Shown here piece by piece: positions 33,983 through 43,271 of a stretch of DNA of 64,000 bases; the stretch's first letter is position 1; the number at the start of each line of letters is the position of its first letter. The notes beneath the pieces were generated by a model that worked only from the letters and a program-made list of their open reading frames with translations, did not search any database and had not been told where the DNA came from. The position numbers and the translations under genes are program-made. Source of the stretch: Amarobacter sp964507025 (GTDB lineage: Bacteria; Chloroflexota; Dehalococcoidia; Tepidiformales; Tepidiformaceae). The DNA is taken from NCBI GenBank assembly GCA_964507025.1, contig CAZDOK010000001.1, positions 62,001 through 126,000 of the forward strand. The letters are read 5' to 3'.

Positions 33983-35208
33983 GTGGCCCGCTCGCCGGCC
34001 TCCGTGTGGTTGAGTTGTGTGATGAGCTCGGCCAGCTTGCGGGCAAGCTGCTGGCGGACATGGGCGCCGACGTCGCCAAGGTCGAGCCGCCTCAGGGGTC
34101 GGCCGCTCGCCGTGTTGGCCCGTTTGTGGATGATGTGCCCGGTGAAAACCGCTCGCTAAACTTCTGGTACCACAACACCAACAAACGCTCGGCCACCCTG
34201 GATTTCGAAACCGAGGCCGGCCGTACCGCGTGGAAGGCCCTGGTCCTCTCCGCGGATATCGTCATCGAAGACCGCCCGCCCGGTGCCCTCGACCGGCTCG
34301 GCCTGGGCCACCGCACGCTCCTCGGAGGCGGTGAAGACGGGCCTCCTCCGTCCCTCATCTGGTGCTCCATCACGCCCTTCGGCCAGGAGGGTCCCTGGGC
34401 GGGCTACCAGGCGACGGACCTAACCGCATTGGCCCTCGGCGGACCGATGATGATGAACGGGTACGACCCCTCCGACGCCGAGGGAGCCCCGCCCATCCGC
34501 GGTCACGGCGACCAGGGCTATAACACCGCCTGCCACTACGCCGTCCAGGGCATTCTCGCCGCCCTTCTCCACCGCGACCTGACGGGGCGCGGCCAGCATG
34601 TCGACGCCTCAATGCACGAAGCCCTCAGCAGCACGACCGAGGTCGGTCTGCCTTATTGGTTCACAAAACGCGTGAATGTGATTCGTCAGACGGGCCGCCA
34701 CGCCGCCGCGGCCCGCAGCGAGCCGTGGCTCTACCTCGCCAACGACGAACGCTATGCGCTCATCTTTGGGATCGGTCGCGACAACGCCAGCTGGAAGAGG
34801 ATCAAGGAGTGGTTCCAATCGGAGGGGTTTGGCCTCCAGTTCGATGAGCCCCGGTTTGATGAACCCGCCGCGAGGCAACTTGCCCGGGGCACGCCGGAGG
34901 CCGCCGAGATCCTCGCGGAGGTGGGCCGCTTTATCGCTGCCCACACCGCCGACGAGGTCTATCGAGGTGGGCAGGAGCGCCGCCAATCCTGGGGCGTCGT
35001 CCGGGCGCCCGATGAGGCTCTCGATGACCTGCACTGGGAGGACCGGGGTTTCTGGGTCGATGTCACGGGCGAGGGCTGCGATGAGCCAGTCCGAATGCCG
35101 GGTGCCCCATACCAGTTCAGCGAAACGCCGTGGGAACTTCGACGGCCGGCGCCGAAGCTCGGCGAACACACCAGCGAAGTGCTGAGCGAACTTGCCCTGC
35201 CGATCTGA
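33979..35208 (+). CDS. Class III (CaiB/BaiF) CoA-transferase, second gene
   Basis: A 409-residue family III CoA-transferase starting with GTG at 33979, overlapping the preceding gene (ATGTGA). Blocks include GLRVVELCDELGQLAGKLLA, DMGADVAKVEP, NKRSATLDFETE, VIEDRPPGALDRLGLG and TGRGQHVDASMHEAL. It is divergent in sequence from the first copy, which fits a two-subunit enzyme such as those seen with aromatic or steroid degradation, though no such genes are near. Confidence 0.9.
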   Translation: MSGPLAGLRVVELCDELGQLAGKLLADMGADVAKVEPPQGSAARRVGPFVDDVPGENRSLNFWYHNTNKRSATLDFETEAGRTAWKALVLSADIVIEDRPPGALDRLGLGHRTLLGGGEDGPPPSLIWCSITPFGQEGPWAGYQATDLTALALGGPMMMNGYDPSDAEGAPPIRGHGDQGYNTACHYAVQGILAALLHRDLTGRGQHVDASMHEALSSTTEVGLPYWFTKRVNVIRQTGRHAAAARSEPWLYLANDERYALIFGIGRDNASWKRIKEWFQSEGFGLQFDEPRFDEPAARQLARGTPEAAEILAEVGRFIAAHTADEVYRGGQERRQSWGVVRAPDEALDDLHWEDRGFWVDVTGEGCDEPVRMPGAPYQFSETPWELRRPAPKLGEHTSEVLSELALPI

Positions 35209-35517
35209 AACACGACCGTCACGACGGGGTAACGCCTCGTTCATCGTTACCGTTGAAGCTCCTGCTGTCGGGTTCTGGCCCGGCCAGGTGCCCCGTCCCC
35301 TCAGGGCACGAGCTCTGGCGGGCGGTCCGCCCCGCTGTCCCGGCGGGCCGCCCCCAACCGCTGCCCAGAGTGATAGCTCGCATAGTGAAAGTTTGGTAGC
35401 GGGGGGCTGACTCTAGAGCAGAGTGGTCCTAATCTCGTTCATGGCGAAACGCAGTGTTCACGCTGCCGATACGCGAGTGTCATCGGCGGGCTTGAGACTG
35501 CTGTAGGGGTGAATCAG
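35209..35517. other. Intergenic region with long GC hairpin
   Basis: No gene is seen in these 309 bp. A 12-bp stem (35320-35331 with 35342-35353, one T-G pair, 10-nt loop) lies about 110 bp after the CoA-transferase stop; it may be a terminator without a U tract, or a structured leader of the next small gene. Confidence 0.5.
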
Positions 35518-35715
35518 ATGAACGCAACGACACGACGGCTTCCGGGAAACGCGTCGATCTACGAGCTGGTGCGCACCCGGCCTGGGGCGGCTGCCCGGCT
35601 CCAACAGCTCGGGCTTTCGCGCGACGACATGGATCTCCGCCTCGGTGATGCAGCCCGCCGCACCGGCGTGACCGTGGAGCGCATCGCTGAGGTACTGCGC
35701 TCCGACGCCGACTAG
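35518..35715 (+). CDS. Small DUF1858/ScdA-N-like protein
   Basis: A 65-residue protein: NASIYELVRTRPGAAARLQQ then LGLSRDDMDLRLGDAARRTG and VTVERIAEVLRS. The pattern of a short helix, PxA..L...G and a C-terminal IxxxLR helix resembles the N-terminal domain of ScdA and related DUF1858 proteins found near iron-sulfur or nitrogen-oxide functions. It lacks the usual Cys pair. The ATG at 35518 has GGGGTG six nt upstream. Confidence 0.6.
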   Translation: MNATTRRLPGNASIYELVRTRPGAAARLQQLGLSRDDMDLRLGDAARRTGVTVERIAEVLRSDAD

Positions 35716-35731
35716 CCCGTTCAGATCGAGC

Positions 35732-36376
35732 CTACGGGATCTTCACCACTTGCCCGACCTGTAGCGGGCAATCCGACGACAGGCCGTTCAGCGCGATGAT
35801 GTCCGCGATCGACACACCATAACTCGCGGCGATGTCCGCGCACGTATCGCCCGACTTCACCGTGTACGTCTTCCCACCGCTACCCCCACCATTGCTGCTT
35901 GTCGCCGTTGCCGTCGCTCGCACCGTCGGGTTTGCCGTAAGCCCACCGGACGTTTGAGTCGGCGCCGCCGGGGCAGCGGGGATGCGGAGCACGTCGCCAA
36001 CAGCGAGCGTGTCGCAGATCGCCGGGTTGGCCTTGACTAGCGCATCGAGCGAGACGCCGTGGTCAGCCGCAATCTGAGAGCACGTATCGCCAGACTTCAC
36101 CGTGTAGCTCTTGCTATTGGCCGCCGGCGTGTTGCCAGCCACCGGGGTCAATGGTGAAGTCTCGCCTCCAACCAGCGTGACCTGGTTTCCCTGGATCTTG
36201 TAGAGGGTGGGATTCTGCACGGGGGTCGAACTTGGGACCCGCGCCGGGTCGGTGATGCGCTCGCCGTTGCCCTCCTCTTCGGGGCTGCCCCCGCCGCCAC
36301 ACGCCGTGGCAGCGACCGCCGCGAACAGGCCTCCCGCAAGGAGCAGCACTGGGAACACGTTGCGCATGAGTGCCAT
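35732..36376 (-). CDS. Secreted LysM lipoprotein
   Basis: A 214-residue exported lipoprotein: signal segment with lipobox ending TAC near residue 26, then a Gly/Glu linker and two LysM domains with YTVKSGDTCSQIAADHGVSL and YTVKSGDTCADIAASYGVS, joined by a Thr/Ala/Gly linker. LysM domains bind N-acetylglucosamine glycans of peptidoglycan. There is no catalytic domain. It lies 14 bp after the M28 peptidase gene and is probably cotranscribed. Confidence 0.9.
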   Translation of the reverse strand: MALMRNVFPVLLLAGGLFAAVAATACGGGGSPEEEGNGERITDPARVPSSTPVQNPTLYKIQGNQVTLVGGETSPLTPVAGNTPAANSKSYTVKSGDTCSQIAADHGVSLDALVKANPAICDTLAVGDVLRIPAAPAAPTQTSGGLTANPTVRATATATSSNGGGSGGKTYTVKSGDTCADIAASYGVSIADIIALNGLSSDCPLQVGQVVKIP

Positions 36377-36390
36377 GCTAGGCAGCCCTC

Positions 36391-37722
36391 CTATCCTTGG
36401 GCAACTTCGGTCAACAGGTCTTTCACCACCAGCAGCGCCAGGTCACCCACGTGGTCGAGCATGGCGCTGTTGATGTCACCCGGGACGTCCTGGGGCGAAT
36501 GGATGGTCGAGAACTCGCCCGAGGTGAAGAACACCGTCGATACGCCCGCATCGATGAAGCTGGTGTGGTCGCTCCCCGTGTTGGGTGGCAACCGCGAGGG
36601 AATCGCGGGGATGCCCGCTCCCGAGGCCAGCGCAAGCGCCGCCTGGGCGAGCGGCCCCTCGCCTATCACCTCCACCTGCGTGCCGATGCCGGTCACGTCG
36701 AGGTTCACCATGTAGCGAGGAAGCGCTCCTTCGCCTCGCAGACGGTCGACCAGCGCCTTGCTGCCGTACAGCCCCGACTCCTCGGCCCCGAACGCCGCGA
36801 AGCACACGTCATCATCCAGTCCATCGGCGGCCAGCGCACGCGCGAGCTCGATGACGTTGGCAGTGCCGCTGGCGTTGTCGTTCGCGCCGGGTGCCGAAGG
36901 CACCGTGTCGAAGTGTCCGCCGACCAGCACCTGGCACCGGGCGTCGTTGGCAGGGCGCGCGAGCACATTCACCGCTTTCGTGAGTCCGACCGTTGGTGGT
37001 GCAGTGAGCCCGACTTCCTGGCCTGCTTTCGCGGCCTCGATGACCCGCGCGCCATCCTCCTGCGAGACGCCGACCACTGGGATGCTCGCGCCCGTCGCCA
37101 GGTTTCCGGAGAACGACCCCGGCCGGTTGTTCACCACGACGAGGCCGATGGCCCCGGCTGCCTTCACGTTTTCGTACTTCACGCCGAAGTTCAGCACTCC
37201 GCGTTCGGCGACGGCCATCTTGCCGGCCAGGTCTCGTCCGCCGATGCCCGCTTCGTCGGCGAGACCCACGAAAATGGCCGGACCGCTCACCGAGCCACCG
37301 GGGCTCCCGGCAAGCGTCAGCGCCTCGATGGTCTTTCCGTCGAAGGTCACCTCGCCGGCCCGGAAGCGATCGCCGTCGAACTCGAACTCCATGACCTCGA
37401 CCGTGTATCCGCTCGACCGGAACCGGGCCGCGATGTACTCGGCCGCGCGGAGCTCGCCGGGCGTGCCCGAAACGCGTGGCTCGAGCGCGAGTTCGAGCAC
37501 GTGCGCCAGCGCCCGGTCGGCTTCGTGTTCCGCCGGGCCCTCGGCGCGTCCCGTAGGGCCGGCGGAGAGGGGCCTCGGCGTGGGCGTTTCGGTCGCGGTC
37601 AGGCCCGGAGTGGTGGGGCTTGCGGACTCAGTAGGAGCCTGGACACCGGCGCCCTCGGACTTGTTGGAACACGAAGCGAGGAGCATCGCGAGGAACGGCA
37701 CAAGGAAGAAGAGGGGACGCAT
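36391..37722 (-). CDS. Secreted M28 family metallopeptidase (lipoprotein)
   Basis: A 443-residue exported peptidase. The ATG at 37722 gives RPLFFLVPFLAMLLASC, a lipoprotein signal with lipobox LASC; the longer reading frame upstream has no signal. After a Thr/Pro linker, a PA-like insert (VVNNRPGSFSGNL) precedes the zinc-binding core: HFDTVPSAPGANDNASGTA, EESGLYGSKALVDRL, NLDVTGIG and GSDHTSFIDAGV. Members are aminopeptidases or glutaminyl cyclase-like enzymes. Followed by the LysM lipoprotein. Confidence 0.9.
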   Translation of the reverse strand: MRPLFFLVPFLAMLLASCSNKSEGAGVQAPTESASPTTPGLTATETPTPRPLSAGPTGRAEGPAEHEADRALAHVLELALEPRVSGTPGELRAAEYIAARFRSSGYTVEVMEFEFDGDRFRAGEVTFDGKTIEALTLAGSPGGSVSGPAIFVGLADEAGIGGRDLAGKMAVAERGVLNFGVKYENVKAAGAIGLVVVNNRPGSFSGNLATGASIPVVGVSQEDGARVIEAAKAGQEVGLTAPPTVGLTKAVNVLARPANDARCQVLVGGHFDTVPSAPGANDNASGTANVIELARALAADGLDDDVCFAAFGAEESGLYGSKALVDRLRGEGALPRYMVNLDVTGIGTQVEVIGEGPLAQAALALASGAGIPAIPSRLPPNTGSDHTSFIDAGVSTVFFTSGEFSTIHSPQDVPGDINSAMLDHVGDLALLVVKDLLTEVAQG

Positions 37723-37765
37723 ACCGGCGAGCGTACGAAGGACTGCGGTTAAACGCCCGGAAACG

Positions 37766-38194
37766 CTACTTCCGCCTGAACCAGTTCTTGATGCGCGAAG
37801 CCCCGGAAGACGCGGGCGGCCCGTACTCGATGTAGCGATCGCGCCAGTAGACGCCCTTTGGCGCCGAGCCCCGCGCAGCTCGCGGCGTCTTCCGCAATGA
37901 CCACAGGAACGCTCCGACAAACAGCACCACGCCGCTCATGGACGCCCAGATGAGTGGCTGCCAGACGTTCGAGAGCAGGAGACCGCCAAACATGATGCCT
38001 GCACCGGCGAACAGGAGCGTCGTCGGAGTGAGTCGGCTGAGCGGATTCGAACGTGGCGTACGCGGACGGGGCGACTTCGCCTTTTGCTGCCGCCGCGATG
38101 CGAGCGAGATCGGCGAGCGATCGTCCGCTGGCGGCAGCTTGTCATCGAGCTTCGCCAGGATCTCTTCTATCTCACGTTCGAACTTGTCAGCCAT
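37766..38194 (-). CDS. Small two-TM membrane protein
   Basis: A 142-residue protein starting MADKFEREIEEILAKLDDKL, an acidic helix, followed by an Arg/Pro/Ser-rich stretch and two hydrophobic segments (TLLFAGAGIMFGGLLLSNV and SMSGVVLFVGAFLW), then a basic tail. I do not recognise a family. The start at 38194 is taken over an upstream start (38368) because the leading helix is amphipathic and the earlier part looks non-coding. It precedes the M28 gene by 43 bp. Confidence 0.6.
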   Translation of the reverse strand: MADKFEREIEEILAKLDDKLPPADDRSPISLASRRQQKAKSPRPRTPRSNPLSRLTPTTLLFAGAGIMFGGLLLSNVWQPLIWASMSGVVLFVGAFLWSLRKTPRAARGSAPKGVYWRDRYIEYGPPASSGASRIKNWFRRK

Positions 38195-38345
38195 CTCCCA
38201 ACCACGATCACAGTAGGCCATCCCGCGGCCCGCGTCGATGGTTCCGGCCGTAGCCACCTTAACGTAACGGTGTCGCACCGGTGTCCCTACGGTGCCGGCG
38301 GATATCATGCCTCGAGCACACCACCGCCATGGGAGCACCCGGGTC

Positions 38346-38987
38346 ATGACCACCGCCATTGAATTCACTGGGAACTACGAAGACCTCAGCACCGACATGG
38401 GGTTCCAGTTCAAGTTCATCTGCGAGCGCTGCTCCAACGGCTACATGAGCAGCTACCAGTCGAACAAGCTTGGAGTGGCAGGCGGCTTCCTCCGCGGCGC
38501 ATCGAGTTTCGTCGGCGGCGCTCTCGGCCGCGGCGCGGATTCGGCCTACGAGGTCCAACGCGCTGTCGGTGGCAAGCAGCACGACGCCGCACTCAAGAAG
38601 GCTGTGCAGGAGATCAGGCCGCTATTCAAGCAGTGCCGGCACTGTGGCAACTGGCTGTGCGAGCAGGTGTGCTGGAATTCTGGCGCCAACATGTGCAAGG
38701 ACTGCGCGCCGGTCGCGGAAGAGGTCGAAACCCGCGTGCGCGCTCAGTTCGTTGAGACCCAGGTCAACAACGACAACTTCCTCGAAGAAAACCAGCGCAT
38801 GAGCGCGAAGGGCAAGGAGGTCGCCGCGAACTGTACGAATTGCGGTGCCGAGACCCTTGGCAAGAAGTTCTGTCCCGGCTGCGGTACGGCGACCAACGTT
38901 GCCGCGGCGGCGTTCTGCGGAGAGTGCGGCGCCAGGAGCGCGCCCGGTGCGAAGTTCTGCGGCGAGTGCGGCGGGAAGCTCGGCTAG
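38346..38987 (+). CDS. Zinc-ribbon protein, function unknown
   Basis: A 213-residue soluble protein with multiple zinc-binding Cys pairs. An N-terminal CERC, then CRHCGNWLCEQVC and CKDC pairs, and two C-terminal double ribbons: CTNCGAETLGKKFCPGCG and CGECGARSAPGAKFCGECG. The middle is helical (EVETRVRAQFVETQVNNDNF). Such domains often mediate protein-protein or nucleic acid contacts in regulators. No partner is evident. The ATG at 38346 is at a position without a Shine-Dalgarno. Overlaps the convergent GDSL gene by 4 bp. Confidence 0.75.
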   Translation: MTTAIEFTGNYEDLSTDMGFQFKFICERCSNGYMSSYQSNKLGVAGGFLRGASSFVGGALGRGADSAYEVQRAVGGKQHDAALKKAVQEIRPLFKQCRHCGNWLCEQVCWNSGANMCKDCAPVAEEVETRVRAQFVETQVNNDNFLEENQRMSAKGKEVAANCTNCGAETLGKKFCPGCGTATNVAAAAFCGECGARSAPGAKFCGECGGKLG

Positions 38988-39586
38988 TCGAGCGCGAGGG
39001 CCGCGAGTGCCGCCGGGAGTGCGAGCTCTGCCCACTCCCGGTACATCAGCCCCGAAGGGTGCAGCCCGTCGTCCGCGATGAGCGCGGCATCGGCCGCGGC
39101 CATTCTGGATACTGACGTGACATCCACGTACCGGGCCCCGGCCCACAAGGCTTCGTCGCGGTTCACTGCGTTGAACGCGTCGATCTCGCGTGCGATCTGC
39201 GCGCGGTCGCGCCCCTCCGCGTACGGTGTCACGCCCCAATCCGGGATGGAGAGCACCAGTACGCGCCCCGGCTCGTGCCCGGCGAACGTCATCGCCTGGT
39301 CCAGCAGTCCGCGGAACTGCTCCCGGTATTCCTCCAGTGGCCGCCCCCGATACTGGTTGTTCACGCCGATGAGCAGCGAGACGAGCTCGTAGGTTCCCTG
39401 CGGCCCGGCCCGCTTGATCCCCTCCGCCAGCTCGTCCGTTGTCCAGCCGGTGGTCGCGATGATGTCCACCTCCTCGAGGTCAAAGCCCTGCTCGCGCAGC
39501 AGTCGGGCAAGCTGGACCGTCCAGCGTTCCCCGGGGTCAACCGATTCGCCGATGGTGTAGGAGTCGCCGAGGGCGAGAAAGCGCAT
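38984..39586 (-). CDS. SGNH/GDSL family hydrolase
   Basis: A 200-residue esterase-type SGNH hydrolase. Block I GDSYTIGES holds the nucleophile Ser, block III LIGVNNQYRG the Asn, and the C-terminal DDGLHPSG the Asp-His. No signal peptide, so it acts in the cytosol. Substrate is an ester or acyl group of unknown identity. It follows uvrC by 38 bp on the same strand. Confidence 0.9.
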   Translation of the reverse strand: MRFLALGDSYTIGESVDPGERWTVQLARLLREQGFDLEEVDIIATTGWTTDELAEGIKRAGPQGTYELVSLLIGVNNQYRGRPLEEYREQFRGLLDQAMTFAGHEPGRVLVLSIPDWGVTPYAEGRDRAQIAREIDAFNAVNRDEALWAGARYVDVTSVSRMAAADAALIADDGLHPSGLMYREWAELALPAALAALALD

Positions 39587-39624
39587 CGCCCGATCGTTGT
39601 TCGGCAGCCGTAAACCGGCAATCC

Positions 39625-41592
39625 CTACAGCTCCGCCTTCACCTTCTCGGCGAGCGCGCGCGTGAATCCAACGGTCGCCGCGATCTCCTCGACATCGGCC
39701 TCACGGACCTGCTTCACGCTGCCGAATTTCTTGAGCAACGCCTTCTTGCGCTTCGGACCGATGCCCGGGATGGTGTCCAGCGCGCTCTGGATCGAGTTCT
39801 TGCCGCGTACCTGCCGGTGATAGGTAATGGCGAAACGGTGCGCCTCGTCGCGGATCCGTTGCACAAGGTAGAGCGCCTCGGAGTTTCGCGGCAGCACGAC
39901 CGGCTCGTCTTCGTCTGGCACAAACAACTCCTCGAATCGCTTGGCCAGGCCCACTGCCGGGATCTCGTACACTCCGAGCTCGCGCATCACCTGTACCGCC
40001 GCGCCGAGCTGCCCTTTCCCGCCGTCGATGATGACTAGGTCGGGCAGGTTCCAAGCCTCTGCATCTCCGCCGACGTGGTCGCCTTCTGGTGTCCCGACCG
40101 CCGCTCCGGTTGCCTCGCCGGATGCCCTGGCGGCTGCGTGCCGGCCGAAGCGCCGCCGCAGCACCTCCTGCATCGTGGCGAAGTCGTTCGCGCCCTCCAC
40201 CGTTCTCACCTTGAACTTCCGGTACTGGTTTGGTGCGGACTTGCCATCGATGAACACCACCATGCTCGAAACCGCGTTGGTGCCCTGGATGTTCGAGTTG
40301 TCGTAGCACTCGATCCGGCGCGGGATCGCCGGCAGCGAAAGCTCTTCGCGGAGCTGTTCCAGGGCCTGCTCGGTCTTGTTCGCGTCCGCCATCCACTTCA
40401 CCCGCATCAGCGCGAGTGATTCCTTCGCGTTCTCGGTCGCAAGCTCCACCAGCCGCCGCTTCTCGCCGCGCTCGGGAACCCGCACCTCCACCAGCGTTCC
40501 GCGCTTCTCGGTCAGGAGCTGTTCCATGGTGTCCCGGTCGTCTGCCTCGGCGGGGATCGCCACGAGCTTGGGAATGTATTGCGCACCCTCGTAGTACTGC
40601 AGCAGGAAGTTCGTGAGCACTGCGCTGTCCGGCTCGTCGCGCACCCCTTCGAGCATGAACGTATCGCGTCCGATCATCTGCGTGCCGCGCACGAAGAACA
40701 CCTGCACGCACGCCTGATCGCCATCCCGAGCCATCCCGAAGATGTCGACATCTTCCTTCCGGGTGGTCGAGACCATCTGGCGCTCCACGGTGCGTTCGAT
40801 GGCCTTGAGCTGGTCCCTGATCTGCGCGGCCCGTTCGTACTCCATCCGCTCCGCGGCATCGTCCATCTGCTTGCGGAGGCGGCGCAGGACATCGTCGGCC
40901 TTCCCTTCGAGAAACAGGATCACCTGCTCGATGACCTCGTCGTACTCCTCCTTCGTGCAATACGACGTGCAAGGGGCGATGCAGCGCTTGATGTAGTAGT
41001 CGAGGCACGGGCGGGCATCTTTCCCCGTGATCTCCTTCGTGCACGAACGCCACGGAAAGAGCTTCTTCGTCAGATCGAGGGTGGCGCGGACCGAGCCTGC
41101 GCTTGCGTATGGCCCGAAGTAGCGCGCGCCATCCTTCTCGATCCGCCGTGTGATGTAAACGCGCGGCCACGGGTTCTGGATATCGACCTTCAGGTACGGG
41201 TACCGCTTGTCATCTTTCAGTCGGATGTTGAAGAACGGCTGGTGCCGCTTGATGAGGGTGGCTTCGAGGATGAGCGCCTCGCCGGCGTTGCCCACCACGA
41301 TGTACTCGAAGTCGTCGATCTGCGCACGGAGCGCGCGCGTCTTCGGCTCCATCATGTGGGGCGAGCCGAAGTACGACCGCACGCGGTCCTTCAGCTTTGC
41401 TGCTTTCCCGACGTAGATGACCTCGCCCTCGGCGTTGCGCATGAGGTAGACGCCCGGCCGCGCAGGCAGCGCGGCGAGCTGCTCGCGGATCTTGTCGGAA
41501 ATCGTCGAAGAGCCGCGGGGCGTGGCGCGGACGGCTTCCCGCATGGCCTCGGTCCGCTTCCGTTCGTTCCTGCGGAGTTCGTCGGCGTTCAC
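39625..41592 (-). CDS. uvrC: UvrABC excinuclease subunit C
   Basis: UvrC makes both incisions in nucleotide excision repair. The 655-residue protein has an N-terminal GIY-YIG domain (PGVYLMRNAEGEVIYVGKAA), a UVR domain (DVLRRLRKQMDDAAERMEYE), an RNase H-like C-terminal nuclease (IECYDNSNIQGTNAVSSMVVF with LVIIDGGKGQLGAA) and a terminal helix-hairpin-helix pair (IPGIGPKRKKALLKKFGS). The start at 41592 is GTG; a later GTG or ATG is possible since the first 30 residues are variable in the family. Confidence 0.96.
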   Translation of the reverse strand: MNADELRRNERKRTEAMREAVRATPRGSSTISDKIREQLAALPARPGVYLMRNAEGEVIYVGKAAKLKDRVRSYFGSPHMMEPKTRALRAQIDDFEYIVVGNAGEALILEATLIKRHQPFFNIRLKDDKRYPYLKVDIQNPWPRVYITRRIEKDGARYFGPYASAGSVRATLDLTKKLFPWRSCTKEITGKDARPCLDYYIKRCIAPCTSYCTKEEYDEVIEQVILFLEGKADDVLRRLRKQMDDAAERMEYERAAQIRDQLKAIERTVERQMVSTTRKEDVDIFGMARDGDQACVQVFFVRGTQMIGRDTFMLEGVRDEPDSAVLTNFLLQYYEGAQYIPKLVAIPAEADDRDTMEQLLTEKRGTLVEVRVPERGEKRRLVELATENAKESLALMRVKWMADANKTEQALEQLREELSLPAIPRRIECYDNSNIQGTNAVSSMVVFIDGKSAPNQYRKFKVRTVEGANDFATMQEVLRRRFGRHAAARASGEATGAAVGTPEGDHVGGDAEAWNLPDLVIIDGGKGQLGAAVQVMRELGVYEIPAVGLAKRFEELFVPDEDEPVVLPRNSEALYLVQRIRDEAHRFAITYHRQVRGKNSIQSALDTIPGIGPKRKKALLKKFGSVKQVREADVEEIAATVGFTRALAEKVKAEL

Positions 41593-41636
41593 GGATCAAG
41601 TGTACCGGCCAGTGGGGGGATGAAGGGCAACGCGTC

Positions 41637-42560
41637 CTACAGCATGCCGATGAGCTCGAGCACGGCCCGCGTCGTGAGCAGGTGCAGATCCACGCGGCGC
41701 TCCAGCGGCTGATCGGTTTGTCCCATTTCCACCAGAACCGGAGTGAGACCAGGCACGTGGCCACCGGCCGAGAGCGAGCTCCTGCCCCGGTTGGTTTGCC
41801 CGGGTGCCGGCGTGGCGCTAGGCCTTGCGAACCGGGAGCCGTCCCGCACGATCATCTGCTCGCGCGACGTGACATTCGGGTTCACCCGATCCGCGAGCCG
41901 TTGTCCGAAGTCCGCCTGCAGCGGACCCACGCCGACCGTAATGGTCTGGCCGAGTGCTCCCGTGCCCGAGTTCGGCGGGTACTCCGCGTAGAAGGCCCAC
42001 GATTCATGCATGTCGAACAGGAGCCTGGCGTTGAACTCCCGCGCAGCGTCGAGGATGGCGTGCGCCATCTGCTCCATCATCAAGGGGCTGTCCCGGTCGC
42101 CAGGATAAAGCCGATTCAGGTCGCCAATCTCCTCGAAGGTCCTCACGAAGGCGGCGAGGGCGGTCACGTTGGCGCGGGGCACCACGAGCAGCGTGCCGGT
42201 GGCCGGCGTCCAGGTTGCGACCTCGTCTCCGGCGAGCCACCCACCCGGCTCGTTGCCGTGCACGCCGCCGAGCACCAGCGCGGCCGGTCCTTGCGCACCG
42301 CTGTGGTGGATGTACAGCGGGGTTTCGTGCGGTGTGCCCAGCAGGAGCGGTCGCACCTCGGTGCCCCGGGGCTGTGGTGATGGCGTGGGAGCAGGCGGCA
42401 CGGAGGTCGGCGTCGGATCCTGGGCGGCGGTGTCTCGCTGCGCAGGCGCGAAGTCGAGGCTCGCCGAGTGCCCTTCGCCTCGCTGCTCACCGCCGCCGCA
42501 GCCAACGAGCGCCATGCCCGCCGCACTCGCCGCACTCGTCAGAAAGCCGCGTCTGGTCAT
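41637..42560 (-). CDS. Exported M14/aspartoacylase-like metallohydrolase
   Basis: A 307-residue protein of the succinylglutamate desuccinylase/aspartoacylase-like M14 fold. It has a Tat signal with lipobox (RRGFLTSAASAAGMALVGC), a Thr/Pro linker, then the metal-binding blocks LGGVHGNEPGGWL (H, E) and LLFDMHESWAF (His). The later VEMGQTDQ may supply the catalytic Glu. It is probably anchored outside the membrane and cleaves amide or peptide bonds. The ATG at 42560 is preferred over an upstream start. It precedes uvrC by 44 bp. Confidence 0.75.
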   Translation of the reverse strand: MTRRGFLTSAASAAGMALVGCGGGEQRGEGHSASLDFAPAQRDTAAQDPTPTSVPPAPTPSPQPRGTEVRPLLLGTPHETPLYIHHSGAQGPAALVLGGVHGNEPGGWLAGDEVATWTPATGTLLVVPRANVTALAAFVRTFEEIGDLNRLYPGDRDSPLMMEQMAHAILDAAREFNARLLFDMHESWAFYAEYPPNSGTGALGQTITVGVGPLQADFGQRLADRVNPNVTSREQMIVRDGSRFARPSATPAPGQTNRGRSSLSAGGHVPGLTPVLVEMGQTDQPLERRVDLHLLTTRAVLELIGML

Positions 42561-42620
42561 GCGTGGCATGCAGAGCACTCTACGTCGCGGCAACGGCCAC
42601 AACCCGTAAAGACGCTGCGA

Positions 42621-43271
42621 CTACATGTGGCGTTGGAACCACCCGGTGGCAAGCACGGCGACGTGGTCCAACGTTCCGGGCTCCTCGAAGAGGTGGGAGG
42701 CCCCCGGCACGATCTCCAACTCGCACTCGGCCCGCATATGGCTCCTGGCCATCTGGTTCAGCCGGATCACCTCCGGGTCGCGCTCGCCCACGATCAGCAG
42801 GGTAGGTGCCTCCACGCGCGGGAGTACGGCCACCGCGAGGTCCGGCCTGCCCCCGCGCGATACCACGGCCGAGACACGGCGGGGCCGCTCGGCCGCCGCG
42901 ATGAGGGCCGCGGCCGCTCCCGTGCTCGCGCCGAACAGACCGATCTCCAGGTCCGACGTCTCTCGAGCGCGGCCAAGCCAATCGACGACGTCGGTCATCC
43001 TCCGGCCAATCAGCGGGATATCGAAACGGAACTCGGCGGTCTGGCGGTCTACCTCCTCTTCCTGCGGCGTCAGCAGGTCAAAGAGCAGCGTCCCGAAGCC
43101 CGCTCCTTCAAGTGCGGCGGCCACCTGCCGGTTGCGGGGGCTCCGCCGGGTGCTGCCGCTGCCATGTGCGAAGACGACCAGCGCATCGCCCGCGGCGGGC
43201 AGCACGAGGTCTCCCGGCAGTTCGGCGTCGGTGGTCTCGATGAGCAAGTCGATCCTCGTTATTCCCGCCAT
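42621..43271 (-). CDS. Dienelactone-hydrolase-type alpha/beta hydrolase
   Basis: A 216-residue hydrolase. The oxyanion and nucleophile motifs are FAHGSGSTRRSP, FGASTGAAAAL (Ser nucleophile) and GERDPEVIRLN with GASHLFEEPGTLDHVA. This compact form is often encoded beside, or fused to, a phosphoribosyltransferase, as here (100 bp upstream). Its biochemical role is not known. Confidence 0.85.
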   Translation of the reverse strand: MAGITRIDLLIETTDAELPGDLVLPAAGDALVVFAHGSGSTRRSPRNRQVAAALEGAGFGTLLFDLLTPQEEEVDRQTAEFRFDIPLIGRRMTDVVDWLGRARETSDLEIGLFGASTGAAAALIAAAERPRRVSAVVSRGGRPDLAVAVLPRVEAPTLLIVGERDPEVIRLNQMARSHMRAECELEIVPGASHLFEEPGTLDHVAVLATGWFQRHM

